A stretch of DNA of 64,000 nt from Lasiodiplodia sp. COLG20 (taxonomy: Eukaryota > Ascomycota > Dothideomycetes > Botryosphaeriales > Botryosphaeriaceae): assembly GCA_009801085.1 (NCBI GenBank), contig VNWV01000015.1, positions 1-64,000 on the forward strand. Direction: 5' to 3'. The notes under the pieces are model-generated. The model saw nothing but the letters and a program-made list of their open reading frames with translations. It searched no databases and was not told the origin of the DNA. Positions 31,990 through 42,552 of the stretch are shown here, one piece after another. Position numbers and translations under genes: made by a program. Positions within the stretch are counted from its first letter, which is position 1; the number at the start of each line of letters is the position of its first letter.

Positions 31990-32445
31990 CTATGCAATCT
32001 AAAAGGCAGCTATAGATATGACCACCCAAACCTACATTTTAACGCCCTTCCCATGTCCTCGTCTCTTTCGTAGTGGCTGCTCGCCTGCTTTAGGGTTGTC
32101 TAGAGTCGCTACTGCTGCCGACGGCGCCGCGAGCGAGCGTGTCGTAGCTGCTAGAGCGTCTAGTTACTACCGTAAAGTCGTTTACAGCCGCTTGAGGAGC
32201 CGTTCCTGTTGGAGGGGTCGTTGTAGCCGGCTTCTTGCGAGGCATTGAGGCTCGTTAGGTTGCCCGCTCGATCTGGTGTTGTTCTGCTGCAACGACTCAT
32301 GCTGCGGTGGTTGTCCGTGTCTATGTTCCCCCGGCGGCGGCCGCGCTACCTGCTGTGAGGCCGGTAGCTCGATGGTGGTGAGGTGAGTATGCTTAGGAGG
32401 AGCGATTAGCTCCGCCGCGGGCCGAAGATACCAGTGAACTGCCAT
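31990..32445 (-). pseudogene. RIP-type pseudogene, Gln-rich
   Basis: From an ATG at 32445 the frame reads MAVHWYLRPAAELIAPPKHT and a Gln/Pro-rich region to 32182. After a TAA it stays readable in the same frame through further TAG/TAA codons (LKRL*TTLR**LDALAATTR), to a basic KRRGHGKGVKM end. Stops fall where Gln would be expected. No family is recognised. Confidence 0.4.
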
Positions 32446-33062
32446 TTAGCGTTATCAGCAAGCCGACGGCGTATGTAGTACTGGTAAGGGAAGCTCCAGA
32501 CCTTTATGAAGCGTTCAAAGCAATCGTATCGATGTCGTGGCGCGTGATATCGGGGCAGAACATTTTGCCAGACGGAATTCATTAGTAAGACAACGCCATG
32601 CTAGATGAAGTAGTTATGTCTACATTCTAAAACCGGAAAAGCAACGACCCACGATATGAACAAAAATAGAAATCATATATGCAACGGACACTTCTGCCAA
32701 TACTATACATTGTGCAACTGCTGGATCTTTGCGAAAATTTGCAGAACTCACGGGAGAGGTGTTAAAAGACCGAGAGAAAAAAGCATGGCATCTGTTTTTG
32801 TAGCGATGCACGCTCTCTTATACGTTGTAGAGTTGTGCAGTGACTTTGAAATTCGTTGAACAGCGTAAAGTGATTGATTTGCACGTTATGACTGGATCAC
32901 GCTTTGGTGGTGAGACATATAAGGTATCTGCCTTGGTGTTGAAGAAAGAACACGAGATATACGGTAATTAAACGCGGAGCAAAAAGTAAAGCACAGTCTG
33001 ACAAAATTTCTATAACTCCTATTAGTTTATACCGGCTAATGCTACGCCCCTATGCCCTCTTT
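32446..33062. other. intergenic, no supported gene
   Basis: Short frames only, with no recognisable content. Confidence 0.35.
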
Positions 33063-33290
33063 TCACGTCTGGATCTCTTCTACCATGATACGCAAGTTGG
33101 CTAGGGTTGGACGCTCCTCTGGTTTTGGACACATGCACGCTTCGACGATGGCCTGGAGCGGAGGCGGAACAGGCCATTCGACGAAGGGAGTGATCGGCCC
33201 ATTCGCGTAAACCATGCTTTTAATGCAGTTTCCAATGTCGTGTATGTTAGAGTTTTCGCCGTTCTCCCGACTGATTCTTTCTTTCTATAG
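33063..33290 (-). pseudogene. C-terminal fragment of a protein-kinase domain
   Basis: The minus frame reads IHDIGNCIKSMVYANGPITP, then VPPPLQAIVEACMCPKPEER and PTLANLRIMVEEIQT before a TGA. This is the end of a protein-kinase C-lobe: the ...C..P.(P)EERPT. motif of subdomain XI with the preceding helix. The catalytic loop and N-lobe are absent, and a TAG lies just upstream. It is a fragment, not a working kinase. Confidence 0.6.
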
Positions 33291-33480
33291 TTCGGTCTCG
33301 GCAACCACGGCCGCCAGCGCCCTGCTAATGCTTATGCCAATAAAGAGCTAGAGAGTGGCCTTCTCTTAGGCTGGTTTGAGGATGACTCTTGGAAGCTCAT
33401 TCGTTGGTCCTGCTCGTCGCTTTTCTTGATTCCTATTGGTAGGTTCCCTACCCCTTTCTGCCTTTATCTTCTGTGATCTT
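33291..33480 (+). pseudogene. fragment of an unrecognised gene
   Basis: After a good acceptor (TTTCTATAG at 33290) the plus strand reads FGLGNHGRQRPANAYANKEL then LLLGWFEDDSWKLIRWSCSS and a hydrophobic LFLIPIG. A possible donor (GTAGGT) follows. It looks like one internal exon of a membrane-associated protein. What follows is broken. It abuts the kinase fragment of the other strand. Confidence 0.3.
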
Positions 33481-34832
33481 TTCCGGCCTGCTCTATATTG
33501 TCGCCATGAGCAGGAGCTGATGATCTAGAGCGTGTGCAAGAAGCTCCCTCGAACCACATTTAGCCGACGTACATGCCCATGCGCTGCATTGCATCTGGGA
33601 AAAAGAAGATTCAATCTACTCTACTCTGCCGTGGCTTTGCCTCGGCTCTTTCGACCCTCTTTACTTCACGCTTCGTCCGTTGTCCTGCCTCCGGTCTCTA
33701 ACAACGCATTGTCTACGAAAATCGCGGTGGAGTAAAGGCGCAAGCACTGACGTTAGCACAGCCTATCTCCGGCTCATTCAACCTCGTTATCTTGTTTGCC
33801 ATCATTGCTGACACTGTAGGTGGATACACGCGATGCGGCGTCGGGAAATGAATCTACCACCCGCCCCGACCGTCCTACGAAACGCAAAGAAGCAAATTAT
33901 ACTAATACTGAGAGAGGAGCATGTCCAGCCCAGACAACGAGGAAATGGACATGCCTGTGAAGTTAGGCAGAGGTGTGAATGATGCCTTGTCGGACTTCAA
34001 TGATGACCCGCCGGACGGCCTGTTTGTTATAGGATCCGACCCAGACGATAATACTTTAGCGGGCCATAACGGTCTTGTCCCCTGGAGTTCGTAACAACAT
34101 CTTGGCCGACGACCTTTGGCCGCAAACGCCCGCCTCCTCCCCCTACAACGCGAGTCATCCTCGCCGCTTGCAACCACACATGTGTCGCATGATGCCCGAC
34201 TTTCTCGACGACACACATCTGCTCCAAGCACCAGCGGAACGCCGGTCTTATTTCCCTATGTTCTCCACGTAGTTCGAGCTGTCTACGGCCAAGGGCACTG
34301 TCGTCAAGCCGCCGGCGTGTTGGTGGCCGGAGGGCCGAGATTCCTCGGCCCTGGTGATGGCGATGCAGCCGCCTATTGCACCAGTCAGGAGAACGGGCAA
34401 CGCTCGATATGGCGGAAACAGAGGTAAATGTTTTGCATCCAGATGGCCAGTGCATCGGTGGCTTTCTCGTTAGCATGCATTCCTGGCGGCGTTTCTCTGT
34501 CCAGTCCAGTAAGGGAAATATCATGGGTTGAAGTCACTAATGCCTCCTGCTACCTAGTCGGGGAACGGATTCTTATCCGGAGAAATGCTTCAAGTATCCA
34601 TTGCATGCCCAAGACTCTTGTTGACAACAAGATTGCTTGCTGCACAGCATTAGGGCGAGAAGAAGGCGCAGCCCTGATCTACAACCATCCTAGAAAAGGT
34701 GTATGCCCTTGCACAGCTAAGTGCAAGATACCCGCCCACCCAAGCTTCGCGGGCAATAGGATGAATGTGCTCCGGAGCAGCCTTGACTCCAATTGTACCA
34801 CAGCGCAGCAACAGCCAGAGCGCCCGAACCAG
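33481..34832. other. poorly resolved region
   Basis: A short plus frame from the ATG at 33920 (MSSPDNEEMDMPVKLGRGVN, acidic, about 57 codons) ends in a TAA. The sequence to 34430 is GC-rich and open in several frames, but no splice model or family could be fixed. Confidence 0.3.
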
Positions 34833-34998
34833 AACCGGACCACTGCGAGCTCAGGGCAGTCCTCAGATGATAACCGGGCCACTCCGACCCGAGGGTAGTC
34901 CTAGCACGAAGCTGGAACCGGACCACTGCGAGCCTAGGGCAGTCTTCGAATGAGAACCGAGCCACTCCAGCCCGAGGGTGGTCCCAGCACGGGCGGTT
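34833..34998. repeat. 83-base tandem duplication
   Basis: Two adjacent copies with period 83 begin AACCGGACCACTGCGAG at 34833 and 34916 and differ at scattered positions. Each contains an inner half-repeat (AACCG(G/A)GCCACTCC), so an older unit of about 40 bases is likely. Confidence 0.75.
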
Positions 34999-36273
34999 CA
35001 GTCACGATCGTTGTATGGAGTTGGTATTGCGGAGGGCAGTTGGGAATGATGGACCAACGCGGCGCGCGGATGGTGGGTGACTCAATCGATGCGACGGGCG
35101 CGTGATAGCAATGGAGTATGGATGGCAGATGGCGCGAGCGTTGATGGTTGATGGGTGCGCGAGGAGTGTGAGGTCGGAGAGGTGAACGGTTGGAGAGGTG
35201 GGGGCGGTGAAGAGGATTATGCATGTAGGACCGTGCTGACGCGAATCAAAACGTGCGATGCAGAATCCCAGCGCCGGCGTCTAGGGCAGGAATGTTGCGG
35301 ATGCACGAGAGCTCCATGCGAATGCCGTCCCAAAGGGTCAACATGTTGCCCCAAGAAATACCTAGGTACGCGGCGGCGGGAAGAAAGCCCAGCCGACCAA
35401 CGGAAGAATAGCAACGCCAGGCGACAGCTCGCCTCCATGAGCCGAAACGTCGGCTAAACCTTCCGCCGGGCTCCGGTCGCATTTGGCGCGCCACACCAGA
35501 TCCTTACTAACCACCAAAAAATCCAGCAACGCGGCCATAGCACGCCATCACGTGCGACCGCTCGCGCCGGGCGCATCCCCCGGGCCACTCATAAAGCGCC
35601 GCCATTCCCGCCCGTCATGACAGCGACGGCGAAGCCATCATTCCAAGCGAAATATCCGTCCGTCAATTGCCCCCAACCGCCGTGTTATTTGCTGACAGTT
35701 TTCCACAGGCCGAATTTGCTCGCGCTACCCGGCCTTACCACCGCCTTCGGCCACACCACTACCTCTGTCCCATGCGCGCCGGAATCCAGCAATCCATCCA
35801 TGGCCTTCTCCGACGCCAGTCTGTCATGTTCCAATCCGTGATATAAATCTCTGCGACACCGCCCTACCGCAATAAGCGTCGTGGCACGTGCTCTTCGCGG
35901 CCGTGGATCCCGATGGCTCTCGCAAGTGACCGCTCCTCAATGCTATTGCCCTAAGCATTTGCTGATTACTATGTCTCAGTCATTGTATGGCAAGCTCAAC
36001 ATCGAGGAGACTCCCAGGCACATGGAAGCTTTTAGCATCTCTCCGCAGACTAGCTGCTTGGGCGGAGCACGAGTTCAAAGCTTAATTCGTTGCCGGCATG
36101 CTCCATGGCACAACGTCGTTGGATGTAGCTAACCGATGCTTGGCTGCCTAGCTGCGAAGAGACGTTGGAAATTCACCTCGGCCCTAATAGACCCCTGCTT
36201 AGTGCTTACATTCCTGTACAAACCCCCATCACTCCTCTTTCCCCGACCCTCGTCTCACTCACACCTGTTTGCG
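34999..36273. other. intergenic, no supported gene
   Basis: Frames at 35155-35457 and 35617-35841 have no recognised content. The last 150 bases are C/T-rich leader for the methyltransferase. Confidence 0.4.
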
Positions 36274-37305
36274 ATGTCGTCAACTAGTCAAACTCCCGTA
36301 GCCGAACCCATGACCAAAGGCCACATCGTGGCCTTTTACGGTACCAATAACGCCGAACAAAACCGGCTCCACGCGCAGCACACCATCGGCGCCGCCGCCT
36401 TCGACAACCAGCTGCTCGTCTTCCCCGGCGCGCAGGGCGTCCTCGCCCGGCCTAACCTGCGCATCCTCGACAACGCCGGCGCGGACGGCTTCTCGTTAAT
36501 GCAGCTGAGGCGCCAGCTGAAGCATCCCGAAAGCGCGGAGCTCGTTTCAGCGGACATAGCGCCATATCCCAGGGAGACGGCGGAGGGAGAGGTGGGGGTG
36601 GGTGAGGGTGTGAGGCTGGTGAAGCAGGATTTCATGGAGGAGTGGCCGCGCGAGTGGGAGGGGCAGTTCGACCTGGTGCTGCAGCGCACCTGTACGTCGT
36701 CTTCCTGGGTTTTTTCCCCCATTCCATCGCCGCGCAGCTAACACTTCCCCCCTCTCTCCTCCCCTCTAGGCCTGTCCTTCCACCCCACTTGGGCCTCCGC
36801 CGTCGCCACGACCCGCCGCCTGCTCCGCCTGCTGAGGCCAGGCGGCTGGATCCAGCTCGTCGACGGCGCACCGCCGTACGGCCCCGTCGACCCAGCCGCC
36901 GACCCTCCGCACGCGCGCTTCTTCAAGTCGATCGGCCGCGCGCCGTCGCCTGCCGACGCCGCCAACGGCATCGACCCGCCCATCCCGCACCGCCTTCCGC
37001 AATTGCTCGCAGAAGCCGCCGCGGCCGCCGCCGAGGACGGCGTCCATTTGGAGGACGTGGGCGAGCGGAGGGCGCGCTCGAAGTGGGGCGCGGCGGCGGA
37101 GGGCAAGGAGATGCAGGACTTGGGCGTCGAGACGGTTAAGGGGATTGTAAACAACGTGGAGGCGTTGTGGGAGCGTTATCCGCAGGTGAGGCGGGTTGGA
37201 CCCGATGAGTGGACGACGTTGAGCGCGGACGTGATGAAACAGGTGAGGGAGGAGGGATTTGAGATTGATACATCGGCGGTTTGGGGGCGGCGGCGGAGTT
37301 TGTAG
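36274..37305 (+). CDS. LaeA-like SAM-dependent methyltransferase
   Basis: Two exons: 36274-36691 and 36770-37305, giving 317 residues. The ATG at 36274 (MSSTSQTPVAEP) follows a pyrimidine-rich leader; the frame extends upstream to 36136 but looks non-coding. The 78-base intron (GTACGT, GCTAACA branch, CTCTAG) joins LVLQRTC to LSFHPTW. Motif I, normally LDxGxGxG, reads LRILDNAGADG. The post-II acidic position is VSADIAPYP, and motif III is LLRLLRPGGWIQLVD. This order is that of class I methyltransferases related to LaeA, frequent in fungal secondary metabolism. The substrate is unknown. The motif I Gly pattern is imperfect (DNAGADG), which could weaken SAM binding. No operon-like partner is adjacent. 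Confidence 0.8.
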
Positions 37306-38686
37306 ATGGTGTGCAAGTGCGAGTCGGGCGTGTGGCTGACGGACCGCACCACATCTGCCTTCTACTGCTCTAAAAGCAGCACAGCAGTGCGCGGGCCTGT
37401 CCCTTCTCCACGGAGACAACTTCTGTAACTCATAGGCTACCCGTTCTCATGGACGGGCAGGCAAATTCCACGCCTTAGAGAAACATGACATGTTGCAATG
37501 CAGGCTCATCATCCTTCCCTGTCCACTTCCCAGCTACTTTATAACAGTCTCGTACTCGTGCGTGGTGCTGATTTCGACGATGCTTGCGATCCGAGCCCTC
37601 TTTTCCTCATATTCGACCATCGCCGCAGTAAGACTATCCAGCATAAGGCCCATCGCTGAGCTCTAGGGTCTTGGTGTTACGGTCGCGGTTCAAGTACGGC
37701 AGGCGCAACGGCCAGTGACGCTGAACCTCCGAGGCTGCAGCCGAGACCAGCATCGATTGGTACTGTAAAAAAAAAAAAGCTCCCCATTAAAAAGAAAGTA
37801 TCAATGCCCCCAAATCCTTTAACAAGGCCACAACCAATGCCTTGTTAAATGCCAAACTCAACCTACAGGCCACAGTGTTAAGAGAATGTAATCCGCGCTG
37901 ATTAACGTCCTGCTCTAGACTTTTAATGGGTTTCCATCGTTGCTAAAACCCTAATTTATATATATTCATGGCTAATAGTTGCGTAGTTTTGGTATGTGAA
38001 GTGTTTGTAAAAAAAAAAAAAAACGTCTGATCGTGCACTCCGCATTGTAGTGTGAAGAGTAAAGAAAGCCAAGGAGTAACTCAAAGTCCGCAATTGGGTA
38101 AGACAAAACTGTTGGACTCAAGTTGACTGTCATCAGCCACGATCAGGAATTCTAAAACGTCCTAAACAGCAGCAAGGAGTCATGGTTCGGGACTGGGATT
38201 CTACGGCCGTAACGCAGTAGGACTGAACGAATTCGTGCGCCTACATCCACAAGTATTTCGGTCAGGAATTTGAGGAACTGGGGTGGGCTCTTATGAATAT
38301 CGGTAATGAAACCAGCGTGGTGCTTGCAGGAAACGCCTTACAAACTCTGGGATGGACTAGGCTGGCCTCAGTGAGAGCGGTTCTGCTCCGGCAAGGCCCA
38401 GCGGAACTCGTCCTGGTCACGATTCTCTGGAAAATGCGGCTGAAAGTTTCAAATTCGCTTCCTGGACCTCAGCTACTGCAGTTTCAACTGTAAGCCCGTG
38501 CTTTGTGGACACGACAAAGGCCAGGCAAACGGCCTTAGGGCAGAAAGAGGAAGGAGTTCAGCATATGGTGGAGAGAGTGTTCAATAACCAAAAGTATGAA
38601 TCAACGTTCATCACTTTTAGAACAAACGGCTCGAAGGTTTTCAGGTTTCCGCACAAGTACAGTTTACAGTCTAAAACGAGTGTTGT
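37306..38686. other. intergenic with faint coding traces
   Basis: On the minus strand near 37700-37640 a frame reads VQRHWPLRLPYLNRDRNTKT and ends at a TAG. Another at about 37650-37550 reads AAMVEYEEKRARIASIVEIS. Together they may be the tail of a lost gene. A and T runs lie at 37769 and 38010. Nothing else is supported. Confidence 0.3.
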
Positions 38687-39575
38687 CTACAAACGACTTA
38701 TCAGCAACATCGAAATCGCGCAGTAGGACCCTTTAGACAGCTTGGTTGGAGAGGTCAAAAGGCGCTCAGCCATCATAGGTCGCACTCTAACACTGTACGG
38801 ATGCTCGGAATAGCTTGGGTGAAAGGCAGAGATGATTCCATATATCCAATCCTGGTTCTCGAGTACGCTAAGCATACTTCACTCTACATGTCTCTGGAGG
38901 ACAGTAAGCTACCGACAAATGGCCATGACGATCCAGCTTCAGGTTTCGCAAAGCAATATCCATGTGACACATGACCAGCGTGTCGAACTTGCTGCTCAGA
39001 CTGCCACCCCCGCACAACTTCAATTTCCGATGGAGCCATTTTTCCATTCCCCGAATGCTTTAAAAGTTTCTATTGGCTCCGTAGATGGAAAACAAGCCGC
39101 CGACTGGAGTTCCCGATCCTGCAGGGCCGGGCGCCTGCCTTGTCAAGGTCCTAAGGGTGAGGACAGCGTCTTTTACTTGCTCGAGGATGATCTTGCACTG
39201 TTCGTCGTCGCGATCTGTCCATGGAGTTCGGCCTAGCGATTCTCTATCTATGTAATCCATAACAAGATAGCTTCTGCCATCGGTGACAAAGTTTCGATGG
39301 ATATAAGGCAGCCTGACTCGCCCGTCCGCGTGTTCTGCGACGTATTTCATGGCCGCGGCTTCGCGCTGGGCAATGTCGAACCCGACCTTCACGACCGCTG
39401 TCTTGGCGACTCTTGACACGTTGAAATCAAGCTTAGAGGACGCTGCGTAAGCCCAAACCAGTTCGTCGTCGCTGATAGTTGAGAGGTCCCTTCCATCTAG
39501 CGGGTAGAAACAAGCGTCGCCGTTTGACGTGGTACAGTGTTCGAGCGTAGACTTGTGGAACGCAGCTTCGCTCAT
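38687..39575 (-). pseudogene. broken APH/protein-kinase-like gene
   Basis: From the ATG at 39575 the frame runs 171 residues with an N-lobe (VAKTAVVKVGFDIAQREAAA, YLVMDYIDRESL) to a TAA at GANRNF*SI. The same frame goes on into a catalytic loop, FDTLVMCHMDIALRNLKLDR, where H-x-D-x-A-x-x-N is kept. The DW(G/D) metal-binding segment is missing: the text after HGHLSV is unrelated. A DWIYGIISAFHPSYSEHPY tail follows in another frame. So there is one nonsense codon, the loss of a key segment and a frame change. Related intact enzymes are fungal APH-like kinases of unknown substrate. The TAA is one C-to-T change from a Gln codon. Confidence 0.65.
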
Positions 39576-42156
39576 GATTTCTCAGCAATGGGATTGCTCT
39601 GTTGCTATAACATGGGTCAGCGGTTATGCTTGTTAGCTAGGTGTACAAGCAACGACCTGCGGCTTTTACCGAGAAACCGTCGGGCGCGCTGGAGGCGTAG
39701 CGGAAGATGATGAGAGCAGTCGTCAAGTTAGGCGATAAGATGCGGCCGGATGGTTTTACATGAGCAATACGCGTATGCTGTAAGGTAAGGGTTCGCGGGA
39801 AACACGAGGAAGGTATAGAGTGCGTTAAGACGCTACAACCTGGAATAGATTAGTGTAGGTACGGTTGATGAAAGCGAGCAACACGCCTTCCGAGCCAGCT
39901 CACCCCATTTTTACCGCCCTCACCAATCGCGCACCCTGCCATACCAGCAAGCCCTATAACACTCTGCCTAAGATGCTGTGACAATAATGCCTTCAGCGTC
40001 GCTAGCTAGACGGCATCGCCGCTGCCGAGCGCGCGCTCCCGCTAGACCCTTAGCCGCCTCAGCTTCGCGGCACGGGTACCGAGCGTACAGCAAGATGTCC
40101 CTAGCCTTACCCACCTCAGGGTAGTTACTGCTTGCCCGGAAGCCAAGGTTTGCTCCGCAGTCACCTCCCCACGAACCGGATCGCCGTGTTCACGGGCACC
40201 GCCAGGATGTAAAAATTTCCGACCACCCCGAATACGCCAAATGTTGCACGGATTGCGGCGAACACGAAGAAGGCACAGCGAAAGTTAATCCTCTCGGCTC
40301 CGATGATCCACAAGAGCACGAACCTCACCGATATTTCCCATACAGGGGCCAAACACGATGCTCGGAACGGGCTCTCCACCAGCACGATCTTTCTCGTAGA
40401 CAAAGTCAATAATCGAGTGCTACACCCAGTTGGCATTACGGTTCGCATCAATGTCGAACATCGTTCTGGATGCGGCGCCGCCGGCCAGAGCATCCTCGTT
40501 GGCGGCCTTCTTCTTGCCCTTGGCTGACCGTGGCTACACCTGCGAGTCTGGGGCGTCGGTGACCAGCCGGAACAGCTCGCTGGCAGAATGCCGCAGATGG
40601 AGTGTCTTGAAACTCACCGACGCGGCGCAGGGGCGCAAGTGACTAGCCAAACGCGTGGCGCCGTCGAGAATCCCATTGACGTGGCGGGCGTTGGATTCAC
40701 TGTATGTCCACACGACTTTTAGTAACAAGGAAACGCTGATAGGGTACGATAACTGTGAAACGTCAACGTGCCTTTAAGCCATCAGACTGAGGCACCCTTT
40801 TTAGTATATTTAATTGCAACGGGAAAAGATCTTGCTTGTCGTCTGTCGGCTTCGACGGATCCGTCATCTTGGGTTTCACTTTCGCCGTACAGATACGAGA
40901 ACGGAGGCGGCTCGCCGAACGGGAGAACAATATATTCTAGTCAACGCACGTTTGAATGGAGGAGTGCAGGTTTGAGTGACGCCCAACTTACCGCCGGAAG
41001 TAAGGAGCTGACGGGTTGAAGATGCTGTCGGACTGGCCCTTGATATGTTCGAATCGTCGAGAAGTGTGAGTAGACGGTAAAAAGAAGCAGATGGAAGCTT
41101 ATGATCAACTCCATTCTACGCTAACCCGATTCTGTTAACGGCGACAAATCTGGATTAAACCCCTTCCGACGAGCTGGTGCTTCCACTTCGTATAGGTGGA
41201 GGAAGGCCCGGCTCGCCCGGGCACCACGCGGCGACGGTGGAGTTTGGCGGGATGGCCGCGAAGCGAAGGGGATGGATCTGGCGGCGGTTTATTCGCGTCT
41301 ATAGCGCGCTTGTCACCTTATCACCATCTGCATCCGAACACGCGGTGGCGATTGGCTAACACTTAACGTTCCATTCCCGTCTATATCGTAACGAACAACA
41401 CTCAGGCTTTAGTGTCGGTAATAGAGCCTAGAGAGAAGCAGTCCCTACCGATCCCCATTGCCTCTCGGTTTCTCTCCAACAACCATTAAACCGACGAGAG
41501 AAATAATTCTATATACGCGATGCCCTCGTCGTACTTTACAGCACGGTAGCGGCACGATTGACGACGGGATTCTCCACCAGGACTAGTAGTCCGATTTCTT
41601 CCGCTCTGGCGGCCATTTCTAGGATTCCGCTTGCGGTAGCTCCTCGTGCCCATAAAGCCCCCGGCGTGGGCTTGCATAGGCAATTGGCAGCTGTAGCACA
41701 TGCCCTTCTTCGCATCCGTTACGACAGTCTGCCCGAGGCCCCCTCGCTCCCACAAATCCGTGAGAGCAAAACTGCACGGCGTGTTTTCCAACCCAGCCTG
41801 CGCAGCAATCCGCAGTAGATACACGAAGCTTCCAAGTCGGGCTGGCCCTAAAGCTCGCGGAGCTTGGCTGAATGATCGATGCTCCTGCCAGCAACGAAAT
41901 GTAAATGCTCGTCGAAGCGGGTGGAAAGCGGCCCGCCAGGCAGGCTTTGCCATGGGGCCGACGGCTTTCCGGTCGTCCGTTCTGCTGGGCCTATTTGCTT
42001 CAGCGTCTGAATAAGCTCTATTATTAATCAACAGTCGACGTGAAAAAGCAAACTAAACTTGCAGAAGCATAATCAAACCAAGTAACAGGCAGTTCACCAG
42101 GCGGGAAAGCAAAAACACTGAAAAGTGTTGAGAAAACAGCCAGATTAGCGTGATGT
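39576..42156. other. gene-poor region with relic frames
   Basis: On the minus strand 40740-40250 a frame broken only by TAG reads LFRLVTDAPDSQV*PRSAKG then NRNANWV*HSIIDFVYEKDR, probably a decayed unrecognised gene. A 181-residue minus frame at 41486-42031 has an ATG and Cys/His residues but no recognised fold. The remainder is unassigned. Confidence 0.3.
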
Positions 42157-42182
42157 CTATTTCCTACTCGAGTAGGAAATAG
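42157..42182. repeat. 26-base perfect palindrome
   Basis: CTATTTCCTACTC is followed directly by its exact reverse complement, centred on a CTCGAG (XhoI-type) core. It lies 370 bases upstream of the Zn2Cys6 regulator. It could be a dimer-binding site, a cruciform-forming element or the junction of an old inverted repeat. Confidence 0.85.
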
Positions 42183-42552
42183 GTCTAGGGTAATGTTTGC
42201 CTGGAGATTAGCACTGATATCTAGATGGTAACGTTTCCCCGATATGGAGACAAATTAGGTCGAGGCTTCACCAGCTTATTTTTAAAATGAAGCTCCGGTC
42301 GGACATTTATGTGATAAGTCTTTGTTGCAGATGAGAGTATTCTAGGGATGGTGTTCAGTCGTCGGACAGATCGGCGTATTCGGAGTAAGAGTATGTACAT
42401 CGGACCGGAGTGTCGGAGCTTGGGTTCAATGGGATCGGCGAAAGTGGGGGCTGTCACCCCAGGCTTAAACACCGCTTCTTCCCAACACTCCGTCGAAGAG
42501 ATTTCTCTCCGCCAGCTTCTCCGTCAGCTTCTCCGCTATTTTCGTAGCCAGT
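42183..42552. other. upstream region of the Zn2Cys6 regulator
   Basis: No gene. AT-rich at first, then a CT-rich leader (CTTCTCCGTCAGCTTCTCCG) just before the ATG. Confidence 0.4.
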
